This document shows, piece by piece, positions 1-7,791 of a stretch of DNA of 23,820 nt. The translations under genes and the position numbers were made by a program. The notes below the pieces were generated by a model. That model was given only the letters and a program-made list of their open reading frames with translations. It searched no databases and was not told the DNA's origin. The DNA comes from Pseudomonadota bacterium. GTDB taxonomy: Bacteria; Pseudomonadota; Alphaproteobacteria; Ferrovibrionales; Ferrovibrionaceae. How positions within the stretch are numbered: position 1 is the first letter of the stretch; every line of letters begins with the position of its first letter. The DNA is taken from the NCBI GenBank assembly GCA_021793055.1, contig JAJYTL010000011.1, positions 1 through 23,820 of the forward strand, read 5' to 3'.

Positions 1-375
1 GATGTGCACCTGCAGCGGCATCACGTCCAGCTGCTCGATCACCTCGCGGATCGCGCCGACAAGACCCTGGCCGCGGCCCATGCCACCTTCGCCAATACCG
101 CCCGGCTGACGCGGGACGACGTGCCGAAGCTCATCGACGACATGCGCGCCACGTCGCGGGCGCTGACCGCGGCGGCCGACCAAGTCAATGCCATGGTGGC
201 GGAAAATCGCGCCTCGGTGCACCGTTTCTCGACGACGGGCCTCGGGCGCCTGACGCGTCTCCTGGACCAGACCCACCGCCTGATTCAGCAGTTGTCCCGC
301 ACGGTGCAGAAGATCGACAACAACCCCTCGGTGCTGCTTTATGGCGACAAGCTGCCGGAGCGCACGCTGCGATGA
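1..375 (+). CDS. MCE/MlaD-family lipid transport protein, C-terminal end (5' truncated by window)
   Basis: The reading frame is open from the first base and stops with TGA at 373-375, so only about the last 124 residues are present. They form a long helical stretch rich in Ala, Arg, Thr and Asp, ending in a segment like those closing MlaD/PqiB-type proteins (leucines around 'LGRLTRLLDQTH', then 'NNPSVLLYGDKLPE'). MCE proteins sit in the inner membrane and carry lipids across the periplasm for an ABC transporter; the MCE domain itself would lie left of the window. The next gene, 10 bp downstream, is the auxiliary lipoprotein that normally completes such operons, which supports the call. The GTG at base 4 is an internal codon, not a start. 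The family is fairly sure; the exact subfamily (MlaD or PqiB-like) cannot be judged from this tail. Confidence 0.8.
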   Translation, partial: DVHLQRHHVQLLDHLADRADKTLAAAHATFANTARLTRDDVPKLIDDMRATSRALTAAADQVNAMVAENRASVHRFSTTGLGRLTRLLDQTHRLIQQLSRTVQKIDNNPSVLLYGDKLPERTLR

Positions 376-385
376 GGACGCGGCC

Positions 386-1042
386 ATGAAGATCGCGATG
401 AACGGGCGGCCGGTTTTGGCGAAGGCGCGGCTGCTGCTCGCGGCCCTCGCCGCGCTTGTAGTCGCGGGCTGCGTGCAATTGCCGGTGTCGGGCGAGGCGC
501 CGCGGCTTTATGCCCTGGCGCCGAAAATCGCGCGCAGGGTGGGGCATCGGCCCGTGCCCTGGCAACTCGTGGTCGACACGCCCTGGGCACCGGCGGCCCT
601 CGATACCGATCGCATCGCGTTGCGGCCGACGCCGCTGGAGATCGAATATTACGGCCACGCGCGCTGGGCGGATCCGGCGCCGCGGATGATGCAGCGGCTG
701 CTCATCAAGGGCTTCGAGCAAAGCGGCGACATCGTCGGAGTCGGCGCGTCCGGCATGGGCCTCCGGGCCGATTACGAGCTGCAAAGCGAGCTTTGGGATT
801 TCACGGCCAGTTACCGGCGCGGCGGCGGGGCGCCGACGGTGCATGTCCGTCTGGTCGCTAAGATGGTGCGCGAAAGCGATGCCGAAATCGTCGCGACGCG
901 AAGTTTCGCGGCCAGCGTGCCGGCCGCGAGCGATACCATGAACGGCGTGACCGAAGCCTTCGACCGGGCGCTCGGCCAAGTCATCGGCGCCGTCGTCCCC
1001 TGGGCGCTCGCCGTTCCCGCCGGACACCGCCCGGGCCAATAG
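386..1042 (+). CDS. ABC-type transport auxiliary lipoprotein (PqiC/YmbA-like, DUF330 family)
   Basis: A 218-aa predicted outer-membrane lipoprotein. The N-terminus has Lys and Arg residues, a hydrophobic stretch of Leu, Ala and Val (about 16-27), and a lipobox V26-A27-G28-C29, so Cys29 would be the lipidated residue after signal peptidase II cleavage. The body begins with 'LYALAPK' after the Cys linker and contains the family pattern of a beta strand followed by 'TPLEIEYYGHARWAD' and 'MMQRLLIKGFEQSG'. The family partners MCE proteins in intermembrane lipid transport (Mla/Pqi-type systems). The ATG at 386 is preferred over the in-frame upstream start at 341, which would overlap the previous gene and put the signal peptide too far inside; GAGGACG precedes it. 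It is co-transcribed with the MCE gene (10-bp gap). Confidence 0.88.
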   Translation: MKIAMNGRPVLAKARLLLAALAALVVAGCVQLPVSGEAPRLYALAPKIARRVGHRPVPWQLVVDTPWAPAALDTDRIALRPTPLEIEYYGHARWADPAPRMMQRLLIKGFEQSGDIVGVGASGMGLRADYELQSELWDFTASYRRGGGAPTVHVRLVAKMVRESDAEIVATRSFAASVPAASDTMNGVTEAFDRALGQVIGAVVPWALAVPAGHRPGQ

Positions 1043-1294
1043 GCCACGGATAAAGGGGACGGCGCGCAGGGCGAACGTCTCGCGGCCAAAGGCGCTTGTT
1101 TGTTCGCGATGCGCCCACTTCTTCTGTTTCCTGGCCACGGCTTTCACCCTATATGTTTCGGGCGCGGCAACCGTGCGAACTTGCGTTTAGTCTAAAAATG
1201 ACGGTCGGCCTGCGGTCCGACGGTCTGGGCCGGCGGGCGATGGCCGGCGTTGGGCCGGACCCCGGGGCGGTGGTAGAGGAGCGAGAGCGAGACC
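1043..1294. other. Intergenic leader upstream of the fused oxidoreductase
   Basis: 252 bases without a convincing gene. The short ORF in the + frame here (1096-1344) runs into the next gene and has no family features. The stretch 1141-1201 is clearly less GC-rich than its surroundings and is the likeliest place for a promoter, but I cannot assign -35 and -10 boxes with confidence. From 1200 to 1265 the sequence is full of short GGCC/GGTCC-type inverted repeats. A GAGGAG at 1276-1281 and GAGCGAG closer in could serve as the ribosome binding site for the ATG at 1295. Confidence 0.4.
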
Positions 1295-4200
1295 ATGGTA
1301 AAGGCAGCTTACGGCGTTTCTTTCGACGAACTTTACCGCCGTGACGGGTTGGCGCGCCTCGACCGTGCGTTCCTCGAATTCGTCGGTGCCGCTGACGCCG
1401 GGCTGAAAGGCCGCCTCGAAGCCGGCCGGGCGGCGCCCGAGAGTGTCGATCTTGCCGACCATTCGGCGCTGATGCTGGCGCTCGGCCCCCATCTCGACGA
1501 TTTTCTCGCCGATCTGTTCGAGATCAAGGCCGAGGTCCAGGCGCTGGCCGTCCGTCATCACGCGCTCGCGCCGCTTTATGCCTGCAAGCGGCTGTTCGTG
1601 CAACGCCAGGCGATGAAGAAGTTCAAGCCGGCCGAGGCCGAGGTGCTCGACGGCCCAACGCTCGAGGCGGAACTCGCGACGCGGATCGGCGGCGCCTTCG
1701 ACGAACTCGCCTTCGCCACGGCGGTGGCGGCCTGGGAAGCGGCGGCCGACCAGCACGGCGACGATCTCGATCTCGCGCTGCGCTATGCCGCCTGGGCGTC
1801 GTTGAGTGCGGCGGGCAAGGCGCGCCACCACGCCGGCGTCCTGTTCAAGGCGCCGGCCAAGCTCGATCCCGAACATCTCATCCCGTTGATCGCCGAGACG
1901 GCGGCGGGCACCGTCAGCTACCGGCTGCCGGACGATAATCTGCGCCGGCGCGAGGGCTTCGCGCTCACCGATTCCGGCACCGATCTCAAGGGCGCGCTGG
2001 ATGAGGTCAACTACTGCATCTGGTGCCATAATCAGGGCAAGGATTCCTGCTCCCACGGCTTGCGCGACAAGCCGGCCAAGGACGCGGCGGCGGGCACGCC
2101 CGGCGCCTTCCGCATGAACAATTTCGGCATCAAGCTGACTGGCTGCCCGCTGGAGGAGCGCATCTCCGAATTTCAGGAGATGAAGGCCTCGGGCCAGGTT
2201 CTCGCCGCGCTCGCCGCCATCACCCTCGACAACCCGATGGCCGCGGCGACCGGGCACCGCATCTGCAACGACTGCATGAAGGGCTGCATCTACCAGAAGC
2301 AGGAGCCGGTCAACATTCCGCAGTCCGAGACGCGGACGCTGCGCGACGTTCTCGAATTGCCGTACGGCTTCGAGATCTACAGCCTGCTGACGCGCTGGAA
2401 CCCGATGGACCTTCGCCGCCCCTATCCCAAGGCGGCGAGCGGCCGCCATGTGCTGATCGTCGGCATGGGCCCGGCGGGGTTCACGCTCGCCCATCATCTG
2501 ATGAACGACGGCCATGCGGTGGTCGGCATCGACGGCTTGAAGATCGAGCCGCTGCCGGCGGACGTCTCCGGCGTTGACGCCTTCGGCAAGCGGCAGCCGT
2601 TCCGGCCGATCCGCGACGTCGCCGAACTTTACGAATCCCTCGATCATCGCTTGATGGCCGGCTTCGGCGGCGTCGCCGAGTACGGCATTACCGTCCGCTG
2701 GGATAAGAACTTCCTCAAGCTGATCCGTCTGCTGCTTGAGCGGCGGAGCGAATTCGCGCTCTATGGCGGCGTGCGTTTCGGCAGCGCGCTCTCCACCGAG
2801 GATGCCTTCGCGCTCGGCTTCGATCATGTGGCGCTCGCGGTCGGCGCCGGCCGGCCCACCGTGCTCGACATGCCGAACGGCCTGGCGCGCGGCGTCCGCA
2901 CCGCGTCCGACTTCCTCATGGCGCTGCAGCTCACCGGCGCGGCCAACGCCGAATCGATCGCCAATATGCAGATCCGCCTGCCGGTGGTGGTGATCGGCGG
3001 CGGCTTGACGGCGATCGACGCGGCGACGGAATCGCTCGCCTATTACCCGGTGCAGGTGGAGAAGTTTCTCCGCCGCTACGAGATCCTGGTCGCGGAACGG
3101 GGCGAGGCGCGGGTGCGCGCGCCCTGGACGGCGGAGGAGGCCGGCATCGCCGACGCCTTCCTCGATCACGCCCGCCAGATCCGCGCCGAGCGCGAACAGG
3201 CGGCGCGGGACAAGCGGCCGGCGCGAATTCGCGAGCTCGTGCAGGCCTGGGGCGGCGTCACCATCGCCTATCGCAAGCGCTTGATCGACAGCCCGTCCTA
3301 CACGCTGAACCACGAAGAAGTGGCGAAGGCGCTGGAGGAGGGCATCTGCTTCGCCGAAGCCTTGGACCCGCGGGCGGTCGAGGTCGACGGCTTCGGCCAC
3401 GCCGCCGCCGTCCGGTTTGTGGTCATGCGCCGCGGCGACGACGGCACCTGGCGCGAGGGCGGCGAGACGGTGCTGCCTGCGGCCTCGATCCTGATCGCCG
3501 CCGGAACGCAGCCGAATACCGTTCTGGCGCGCGAGGAAGGCGAGGAATTTCCGATCTCGCAGCGCTATTTCCAGGCTTGCGACGAGGACGGCAATCCGGT
3601 GACGCCGGAACGCGCCATCGCCAAGCCGAATACAGCCGAGGTTCTGTTGAGGAGATGGCCGGACGGCCGTTTTATGAGTTTCTTCGGCGACGTCCATCCG
3701 TCTTATTTCGGCAACGTAGTGAAGGCGATGGCGAGCGCGAAACAAGGCTATCCGAGCCTGAGCCGCGTTCTCGGCCGGCGCGCGCCGGCGAGCGCGCTCG
3801 ACCATGCCGGCTTTATCGCCCGGCTCGACGACGGGCTGCGCGCCAAGGTCGAGGCGGTGCACCGTCTGGCGCCGAACATCGTCGAAGTGGCGGTGCGGGC
3901 GCCCTTCGCCGCCCGCCGCTTCCGGCCGGGACAGTTCTACCGCCTGCAAAACTACGAGACCTTCGCCATGCGCGCCGAGGGCACGACGCTGGCCATGGAG
4001 GGCCTAGCCCTCACCGGCGCCTCGGTCGACGAGGAAAAGGGCCTGATCTCGACCATCGCGCTGGAGATGGGCGGCTCGTCCGATCTCTGCGCCTTCCTCG
4101 CGCCGGGCGAGCCGGTGGTGCTGATGGGGCCGACCGGCGCGCCAACCGAAATTCCCTCGGGCGCCACGGTGGCGCTGCTTGGCGGCGGACTCGGCAACGC

Positions 4201-4816
4201 GGTTCTGTTCTCGATCGGCACGGCGCTGCGCGCCGCGGGATCGCGCGTTCTCTATTTCGCCGCCTACCGCAAGCCGGCCGATCGCTACAAGGTGGCCGAG
4301 ATCGAGCGCGCCGCCGATCTCATCGTCTGGTGCTGCGAGGAGGCGCCGGGCTTCACGCCCGGCCGGCCGCAGGACCGCAGCTTCGTCGGCAACGTGATCC
4401 AGGCGATGACTGCCTATGCCGCGGGCGATCTCGGTCCGATCACCATTCCGGTGCAGGACGTCGACCGCATCATCGCCATTGGGTCCGACCGCATGATGGC
4501 GGCGGTGGCGGCGGCGCGTTCAGGCGCGCTGCGCCCCTACCTGCACCCCGATCACGTGGCGATCGGCTCGATCAACTCGCCGATGCAGTGCATGATGAAG
4601 GAGATCTGCGCCCAGTGCCTGCAGCCGCATATCGACCCGGCGACCGGCAAGACCGTCTATGTCTTCTCCTGCTTCAACCAGGATCAGCCGTTGGATCACG
4701 TCGATTTCCCCGGCCTCGCCGCCCGCCTCGGGCAGAACGCGACGACCGAGAAGCTGACCCGGCAGTGGATCGACCGCTGCCTCGTGCGCCTCGAAAAGCG
4801 GCCGCAGGTGGCCTAG
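1295..4816 (+). CDS. Fused FAD/iron-sulfur oxidoreductase: GltD/NfnB-like module plus PyrK/NfnA-like module
   Basis: A 1173-aa cytoplasmic redox protein. Residues 1-240 are a helical domain I do not recognise. Next is a GltD-like iron-sulfur region with C241-x2-C244-x7-C252, C284-Pro, and C324-x2-C327-x3-C331. A first Rossmann fold (G-M-G-P-A-G, about 389-394) should bind FAD and a second (V-V-V-I-G-G-G near 565) NAD(P)H. From about 844 to the end the chain looks like PyrK or NfnA: 'RFRPGQFYRL' for flavin, a GGGLGN nucleotide loop, and a [2Fe-2S] motif C1099-x5-C1105-x2-C1108-x17-C1126. In NfnAB these two modules are separate subunits that couple NADH, NADPH and ferredoxin. Here they are one chain, so an Nfn-like transhydrogenase or another NAD(P)H-driven electron-transfer role is inferred, not shown. 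It stands alone, with no ferredoxin or glutamate synthase large-subunit gene nearby. Confidence 0.8.
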   Translation: MVKAAYGVSFDELYRRDGLARLDRAFLEFVGAADAGLKGRLEAGRAAPESVDLADHSALMLALGPHLDDFLADLFEIKAEVQALAVRHHALAPLYACKRLFVQRQAMKKFKPAEAEVLDGPTLEAELATRIGGAFDELAFATAVAAWEAAADQHGDDLDLALRYAAWASLSAAGKARHHAGVLFKAPAKLDPEHLIPLIAETAAGTVSYRLPDDNLRRREGFALTDSGTDLKGALDEVNYCIWCHNQGKDSCSHGLRDKPAKDAAAGTPGAFRMNNFGIKLTGCPLEERISEFQEMKASGQVLAALAAITLDNPMAAATGHRICNDCMKGCIYQKQEPVNIPQSETRTLRDVLELPYGFEIYSLLTRWNPMDLRRPYPKAASGRHVLIVGMGPAGFTLAHHLMNDGHAVVGIDGLKIEPLPADVSGVDAFGKRQPFRPIRDVAELYESLDHRLMAGFGGVAEYGITVRWDKNFLKLIRLLLERRSEFALYGGVRFGSALSTEDAFALGFDHVALAVGAGRPTVLDMPNGLARGVRTASDFLMALQLTGAANAESIANMQIRLPVVVIGGGLTAIDAATESLAYYPVQVEKFLRRYEILVAERGEARVRAPWTAEEAGIADAFLDHARQIRAEREQAARDKRPARIRELVQAWGGVTIAYRKRLIDSPSYTLNHEEVAKALEEGICFAEALDPRAVEVDGFGHAAAVRFVVMRRGDDGTWREGGETVLPAASILIAAGTQPNTVLAREEGEEFPISQRYFQACDEDGNPVTPERAIAKPNTAEVLLRRWPDGRFMSFFGDVHPSYFGNVVKAMASAKQGYPSLSRVLGRRAPASALDHAGFIARLDDGLRAKVEAVHRLAPNIVEVAVRAPFAARRFRPGQFYRLQNYETFAMRAEGTTLAMEGLALTGASVDEEKGLISTIALEMGGSSDLCAFLAPGEPVVLMGPTGAPTEIPSGATVALLGGGLGNAVLFSIGTALRAAGSRVLYFAAYRKPADRYKVAEIERAADLIVWCCEEAPGFTPGRPQDRSFVGNVIQAMTAYAAGDLGPITIPVQDVDRIIAIGSDRMMAAVAAARSGALRPYLHPDHVAIGSINSPMQCMMKEICAQCLQPHIDPATGKTVYVFSCFNQDQPLDHVDFPGLAARLGQNATTEKLTRQWIDRCLVRLEKRPQVA

Positions 4817-4823
4817 GCCGCGG

Positions 4824-5852
4824 TCAGCCGGCGGCGATCTTGGCCGGCTTTGGTGCCGGCTTCAAAAGCTCGATCGGCGGATAAAGGCCGGCGACCCGCG
4901 CCCGCTGGCGCACCAGCGCCAAGACCACGTCCAAGGTCGGCGTCGGGGTTTCCGTCAGGCGGCCCATCTCCTGTACCACGGTGATCAGGGCGTCGATCTC
5001 CAAGGGCCGGTTGCGCTCCAGGTCTTGCAGCATCGAGGTCTTGTGGGCGCCGACCTTGCCGGCGCCGTCGATCCGCCGCTCGACGTCGACGCGGAAATGG
5101 ACGCCGAGTTTTTCCGCGATGATCCGCGCTTCCTCCATCATCGCGCGGGCGACGGGCCGAGTATCGGGATCGAAGGCGATGATGTCGAGGGTGGCGAGGG
5201 TGAGGGCGCTGATCGGATTGAAGCAGAGATTGCCCCAGAGCTTGAGCCAGATCTCGTCGCGGATACTGTCCAAGGTGCCGGCCTTGAAGCCGCCTTCCTC
5301 GATCAGGGCACTCAGGGCGGTGAGCCGCTCGGTGATTTGCCCGCTCGGCTCGCCGACCGGGAACTTGTCGCCATAAACATGCTTGATGACGCCGGGTTCG
5401 ACCACCTCGGTCGCGGGGTAGACGATGCAGCCGACGGCGCGCTCGGGCTTGAGGATTTCCCATTGCCGCCCGCCGGGATCGACGCTTTCCAGCACGTGAT
5501 TGCGAAGTTTGCCCTCGACGCCGTGGAAGTACCAATAGGGGATGCCGTTGTAGGCGGTCACCACGGTGGTGTTCGGGCCAAGCAGCGGCCGCATTGCATC
5601 GACCGTGTCGATCACCGAATGTGCCTTCAAGGTGACGATCAGATAGTCCTGCGGGCCGAGCGCGGCGGGATCGTCGGTGCAGTTCGGCCGCGAGGTGTAG
5701 CTCGTGCCGTCCTTGAGCACCGTGATGCCGCGCTCGCGCATGGCGCGGAGGTGCGTGCCGCGAGCGATCAGGCTCACCTCGTGATCGGTCCGCGCCAGCC
5801 CAGCGCCGAGATAGCCGCCGATCGCGCCGGCGCCGAAGATGCAAACCTTCAT
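4824..5852 (-). CDS. 2-dehydropantoate 2-reductase family protein (ketopantoate reductase, PanE/ApbA-like)
   Basis: 342 aa. The N-terminus carries the nucleotide-binding loop G7-A-G-A-I-G12. The central part has N102-G-I, and the C-terminal helical domain has the family signature with catalytic Lys204 in 'IWLKLWGNLCFNP', followed by 'HKTSMLQD' (270-277) and Glu285. These are the residues expected for NADPH-dependent reduction of a 2-keto acid; the classic reaction is ketopantoate to pantoate in pantothenate and CoA synthesis. The length is slightly above the usual 290-320. Because it lies among sugar-acid genes and has no panB/panC neighbour, it may instead reduce another 2-keto acid, as many PanE paralogues probably do. 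The ATG at 5852 is preceded by GGAGGG at a good distance. It converges on the fused oxidoreductase with a 7-bp gap and is divergent from the dehydratase at 6091. Confidence 0.85.
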   Translation of the reverse strand: MKVCIFGAGAIGGYLGAGLARTDHEVSLIARGTHLRAMRERGITVLKDGTSYTSRPNCTDDPAALGPQDYLIVTLKAHSVIDTVDAMRPLLGPNTTVVTAYNGIPYWYFHGVEGKLRNHVLESVDPGGRQWEILKPERAVGCIVYPATEVVEPGVIKHVYGDKFPVGEPSGQITERLTALSALIEEGGFKAGTLDSIRDEIWLKLWGNLCFNPISALTLATLDIIAFDPDTRPVARAMMEEARIIAEKLGVHFRVDVERRIDGAGKVGAHKTSMLQDLERNRPLEIDALITVVQEMGRLTETPTPTLDVVLALVRQRARVAGLYPPIELLKPAPKPAKIAAG

Positions 5853-5974
5853 CGAACTCCCTCCGTGCTCGGGGCGCGCGTCCGGCGATAGCCGGGGGCG
5901 CCCGCATCAGGCGCGATTGTCGCCCGGACGGACCGCGCCGGTCAATCGGCGGCGAAGCTGTTGCCGGGCGAAAA

Positions 5975-6015
5975 CGAGATCGCTAGGCTGACTCGGCCTT
6001 TGGCACGCGATCTCG
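5975..6015. promoter_or_regulatory. Inverted repeat in divergent promoter region (candidate operator with possible promoter)
   Basis: Perfect 9-bp arms, CGAGATCGC (5975-5983) and GCGATCTCG (6007-6015), are separated by 23 bases in the 238-bp gap between the divergent reductase and dehydratase genes. A moderate sigma70-like pair reads toward the dehydratase: TTGCCG (5961-5966), 17-bp spacer, TAGGCT (5984-5989). If real, the left arm sits just before the -10 and the right arm just past the start site, a layout typical of repression. The arms are seen; the regulatory role is inference. No regulator gene is nearby. Confidence 0.35.
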
Positions 6016-6090
6016 GTGGGACGGCTTTCCCCATCGGCGTTCCGAAACGCGATTTTCGGCCCTCATCCCTGTTGCGGAGCACGGTTTTCC

Positions 6091-7791
6091 ATGAGCAAGG
6101 CGCAAGGTCTCGACCGCGGTCTCACCGATTACGGCGACCCCGATTTCTCCCGCTATCTGCGCCGCACCTTCGCGCAATCCATGGGCTATTCACGCGAGCT
6201 TCTGTCGAAGCCGACGGTCGGCATCGCGCAATCGGCGAGCGGCTTCAACAATTGCCACCGCCATTTCCCCGAGCTGATCGAGGCGGTGAAACGCGGCGTT
6301 CTCGCGGCTGGCGGCCTGCCGATCGATTTCCCCACCATTTCGCTCGGCGAGGCCTTCCTGCAACCGACCAGCATGATGTTCCGCAATCTCATGGCGATGG
6401 ACGTCGAGGAGATGGTGCGCGCCCAGCCGATGGACGCGGTGGTGCTGGTCGGCGGTTGCGACAAGACCTTGCCGGCGCTTCTCATGGGCGCCACCTCGGT
6501 CGACCGGCCGGCGGTGGCGCTGATCGGCGGCTCCATGCTGGCGATGCCCTTCGAGGGCGAGCGGCTCGGCGCCTGCACCGACTGCCGGCGTTTCTGGGCC
6601 GAGTTCCGCGGTGGACGCATCGGCCGCGAGCAGATCGGCGAGATCGAGGCTCATCTCGCCGTCACCGCCGGTACCTGCGCCGTGATGGGCACCGCCTCGA
6701 CCATGGCGGCGGTCACCGAGGCCTTGGGCATGACCCTGCCCGGCACGGCGACGATCCCGGCCGTTCACGCCGATCGGCTGCGTGCCGCGGAGGCGAGCGG
6801 CCGCCTTGCCGTGACCTTGGCCGAGACCGGCGGGCCGCGGCCGAGCCAGGTGATCACCGAGAAATCGGTCGAGAACGCGCTCCGCGTCATTCTCGCCATC
6901 GGCGGCTCGACCAACGCGCTGGTTCATCTCGCGGCTATCGCCGGCCGGCGCGGCATACGCATTCCGCTGGAGCGGCTCAACCGGATCAGCGACGAAACGC
7001 CGGTGCTGGTCGATCTCAAGCCGACCGGCCGCCATTACCTGCCCGACCTTTTCGCCGCCGGCGGCCTTGGCGCGGTGCTGCGCGAGATGACCGACCTTTT
7101 GCATCTCGATTGTCTGACCGTCACCGGCGAGACTCTGGCGGAGCGGCTGACGCCGCCGCTCGCCTATGTCGATCGCGAGGTGGTGCGAAGCCGGAGCGCG
7201 CCGATCCAGGCCGATGGCGGCCTGGTCGCGCTGTTCGGCACTCTGGCGCCGGATGGCGCCGTCCTGAAGCGTTCCGCCGCCAATCCCGATCTGTTCGAGC
7301 GCGAGGCCCGCGCCGTGGTCTTCACCTCGCTGGAAGACCTGAGCCGGCGCATCGACGATCCCGATCTCGACGTCACGCCGGACGATTTCCTGGTGCTGCA
7401 GAACGCGGGGCCGCGCGGCGCCGGCATGCCGGAAGCAGGCTACCTGCCGATCCCGGCGAAGCTCGCCCGCGCCGGCGTCAAGGACATGGTGCGGATTTCG
7501 GACGCCCGCATGAGCGGCACCGCCTATGGCACCGTCGTGCTGCATGTCTCGCCCGAGGCGGCGGCTGGCGGGCCGCTCGGGCTGGTGCGAAGCGGCGATC
7601 ACATCCGCCTCTCGGTCAAGGAGCGCAAGCTCGATCTGCTCGTCGACGCGGCCGAGATCGCGCGGCGACGCGCCGAAACCAAGCTGAAACCGCCGCCGGC
7701 CCGAGGCTATGGCCGGCTGCATCACGAGCATGTGACGCAGGCGCCCGAAGGCTGCGACTTCGATTTCCTGCAGGCGAGTTCCGCGCCATGA
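6091..7791 (+). CDS. IlvD/Edd family dehydratase (sugar-acid dehydratase-like paralogue)
   Basis: 566 aa. The three Cys that ligate the iron-sulfur cluster in this family are all present: C55 (FNNCH), C123 (GGCDKTLP) and C196 (TAGTC). The catalytic Ser475 lies in 'RISDARMSGTAYGTVVLHV'. The C-terminal 'HHEHVTQAPEGCDFDFL' resembles the end of sugar-acid dehydratases of the L-arabinonate type, so a dehydration of an aldonic acid to a 2-keto-3-deoxy acid is the best guess. It is clearly diverged from the second dehydratase at 10612-12345: the first Cys loop reads AQSASGFNNC rather than NTWSELTPC, and 'PRGAGMPEAGY' replaces 'PRGYPGMPEVG'. The substrate is unknown. The ATG at 6091 has GGAG at 6076-6079; upstream in-frame starts lack homology-like sequence. 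The stop overlaps the start of the amidotransferase gene (ATGA). Confidence 0.88.
   Translation: MSKAQGLDRGLTDYGDPDFSRYLRRTFAQSMGYSRELLSKPTVGIAQSASGFNNCHRHFPELIEAVKRGVLAAGGLPIDFPTISLGEAFLQPTSMMFRNLMAMDVEEMVRAQPMDAVVLVGGCDKTLPALLMGATSVDRPAVALIGGSMLAMPFEGERLGACTDCRRFWAEFRGGRIGREQIGEIEAHLAVTAGTCAVMGTASTMAAVTEALGMTLPGTATIPAVHADRLRAAEASGRLAVTLAETGGPRPSQVITEKSVENALRVILAIGGSTNALVHLAAIAGRRGIRIPLERLNRISDETPVLVDLKPTGRHYLPDLFAAGGLGAVLREMTDLLHLDCLTVTGETLAERLTPPLAYVDREVVRSRSAPIQADGGLVALFGTLAPDGAVLKRSAANPDLFEREARAVVFTSLEDLSRRIDDPDLDVTPDDFLVLQNAGPRGAGMPEAGYLPIPAKLARAGVKDMVRISDARMSGTAYGTVVLHVSPEAAAGGPLGLVRSGDHIRLSVKERKLDLLVDAAEIARRRAETKLKPPPARGYGRLHHEHVTQAPEGCDFDFLQASSAP

Noticed and set aside
1187..3949. 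A 920-codon open frame on the minus strand opposite the fused oxidoreductase
   Set aside because: Low-complexity Arg/Ala/Asp/His translation, no motif, and it crosses the start of the real gene; a shadow of codon bias.
4810..4819. GGCCTAGGCC palindrome at the end of the fused oxidoreductase gene
   Set aside because: It has no loop and is only ten bases in a GC-rich genome, too weak to call a terminator.
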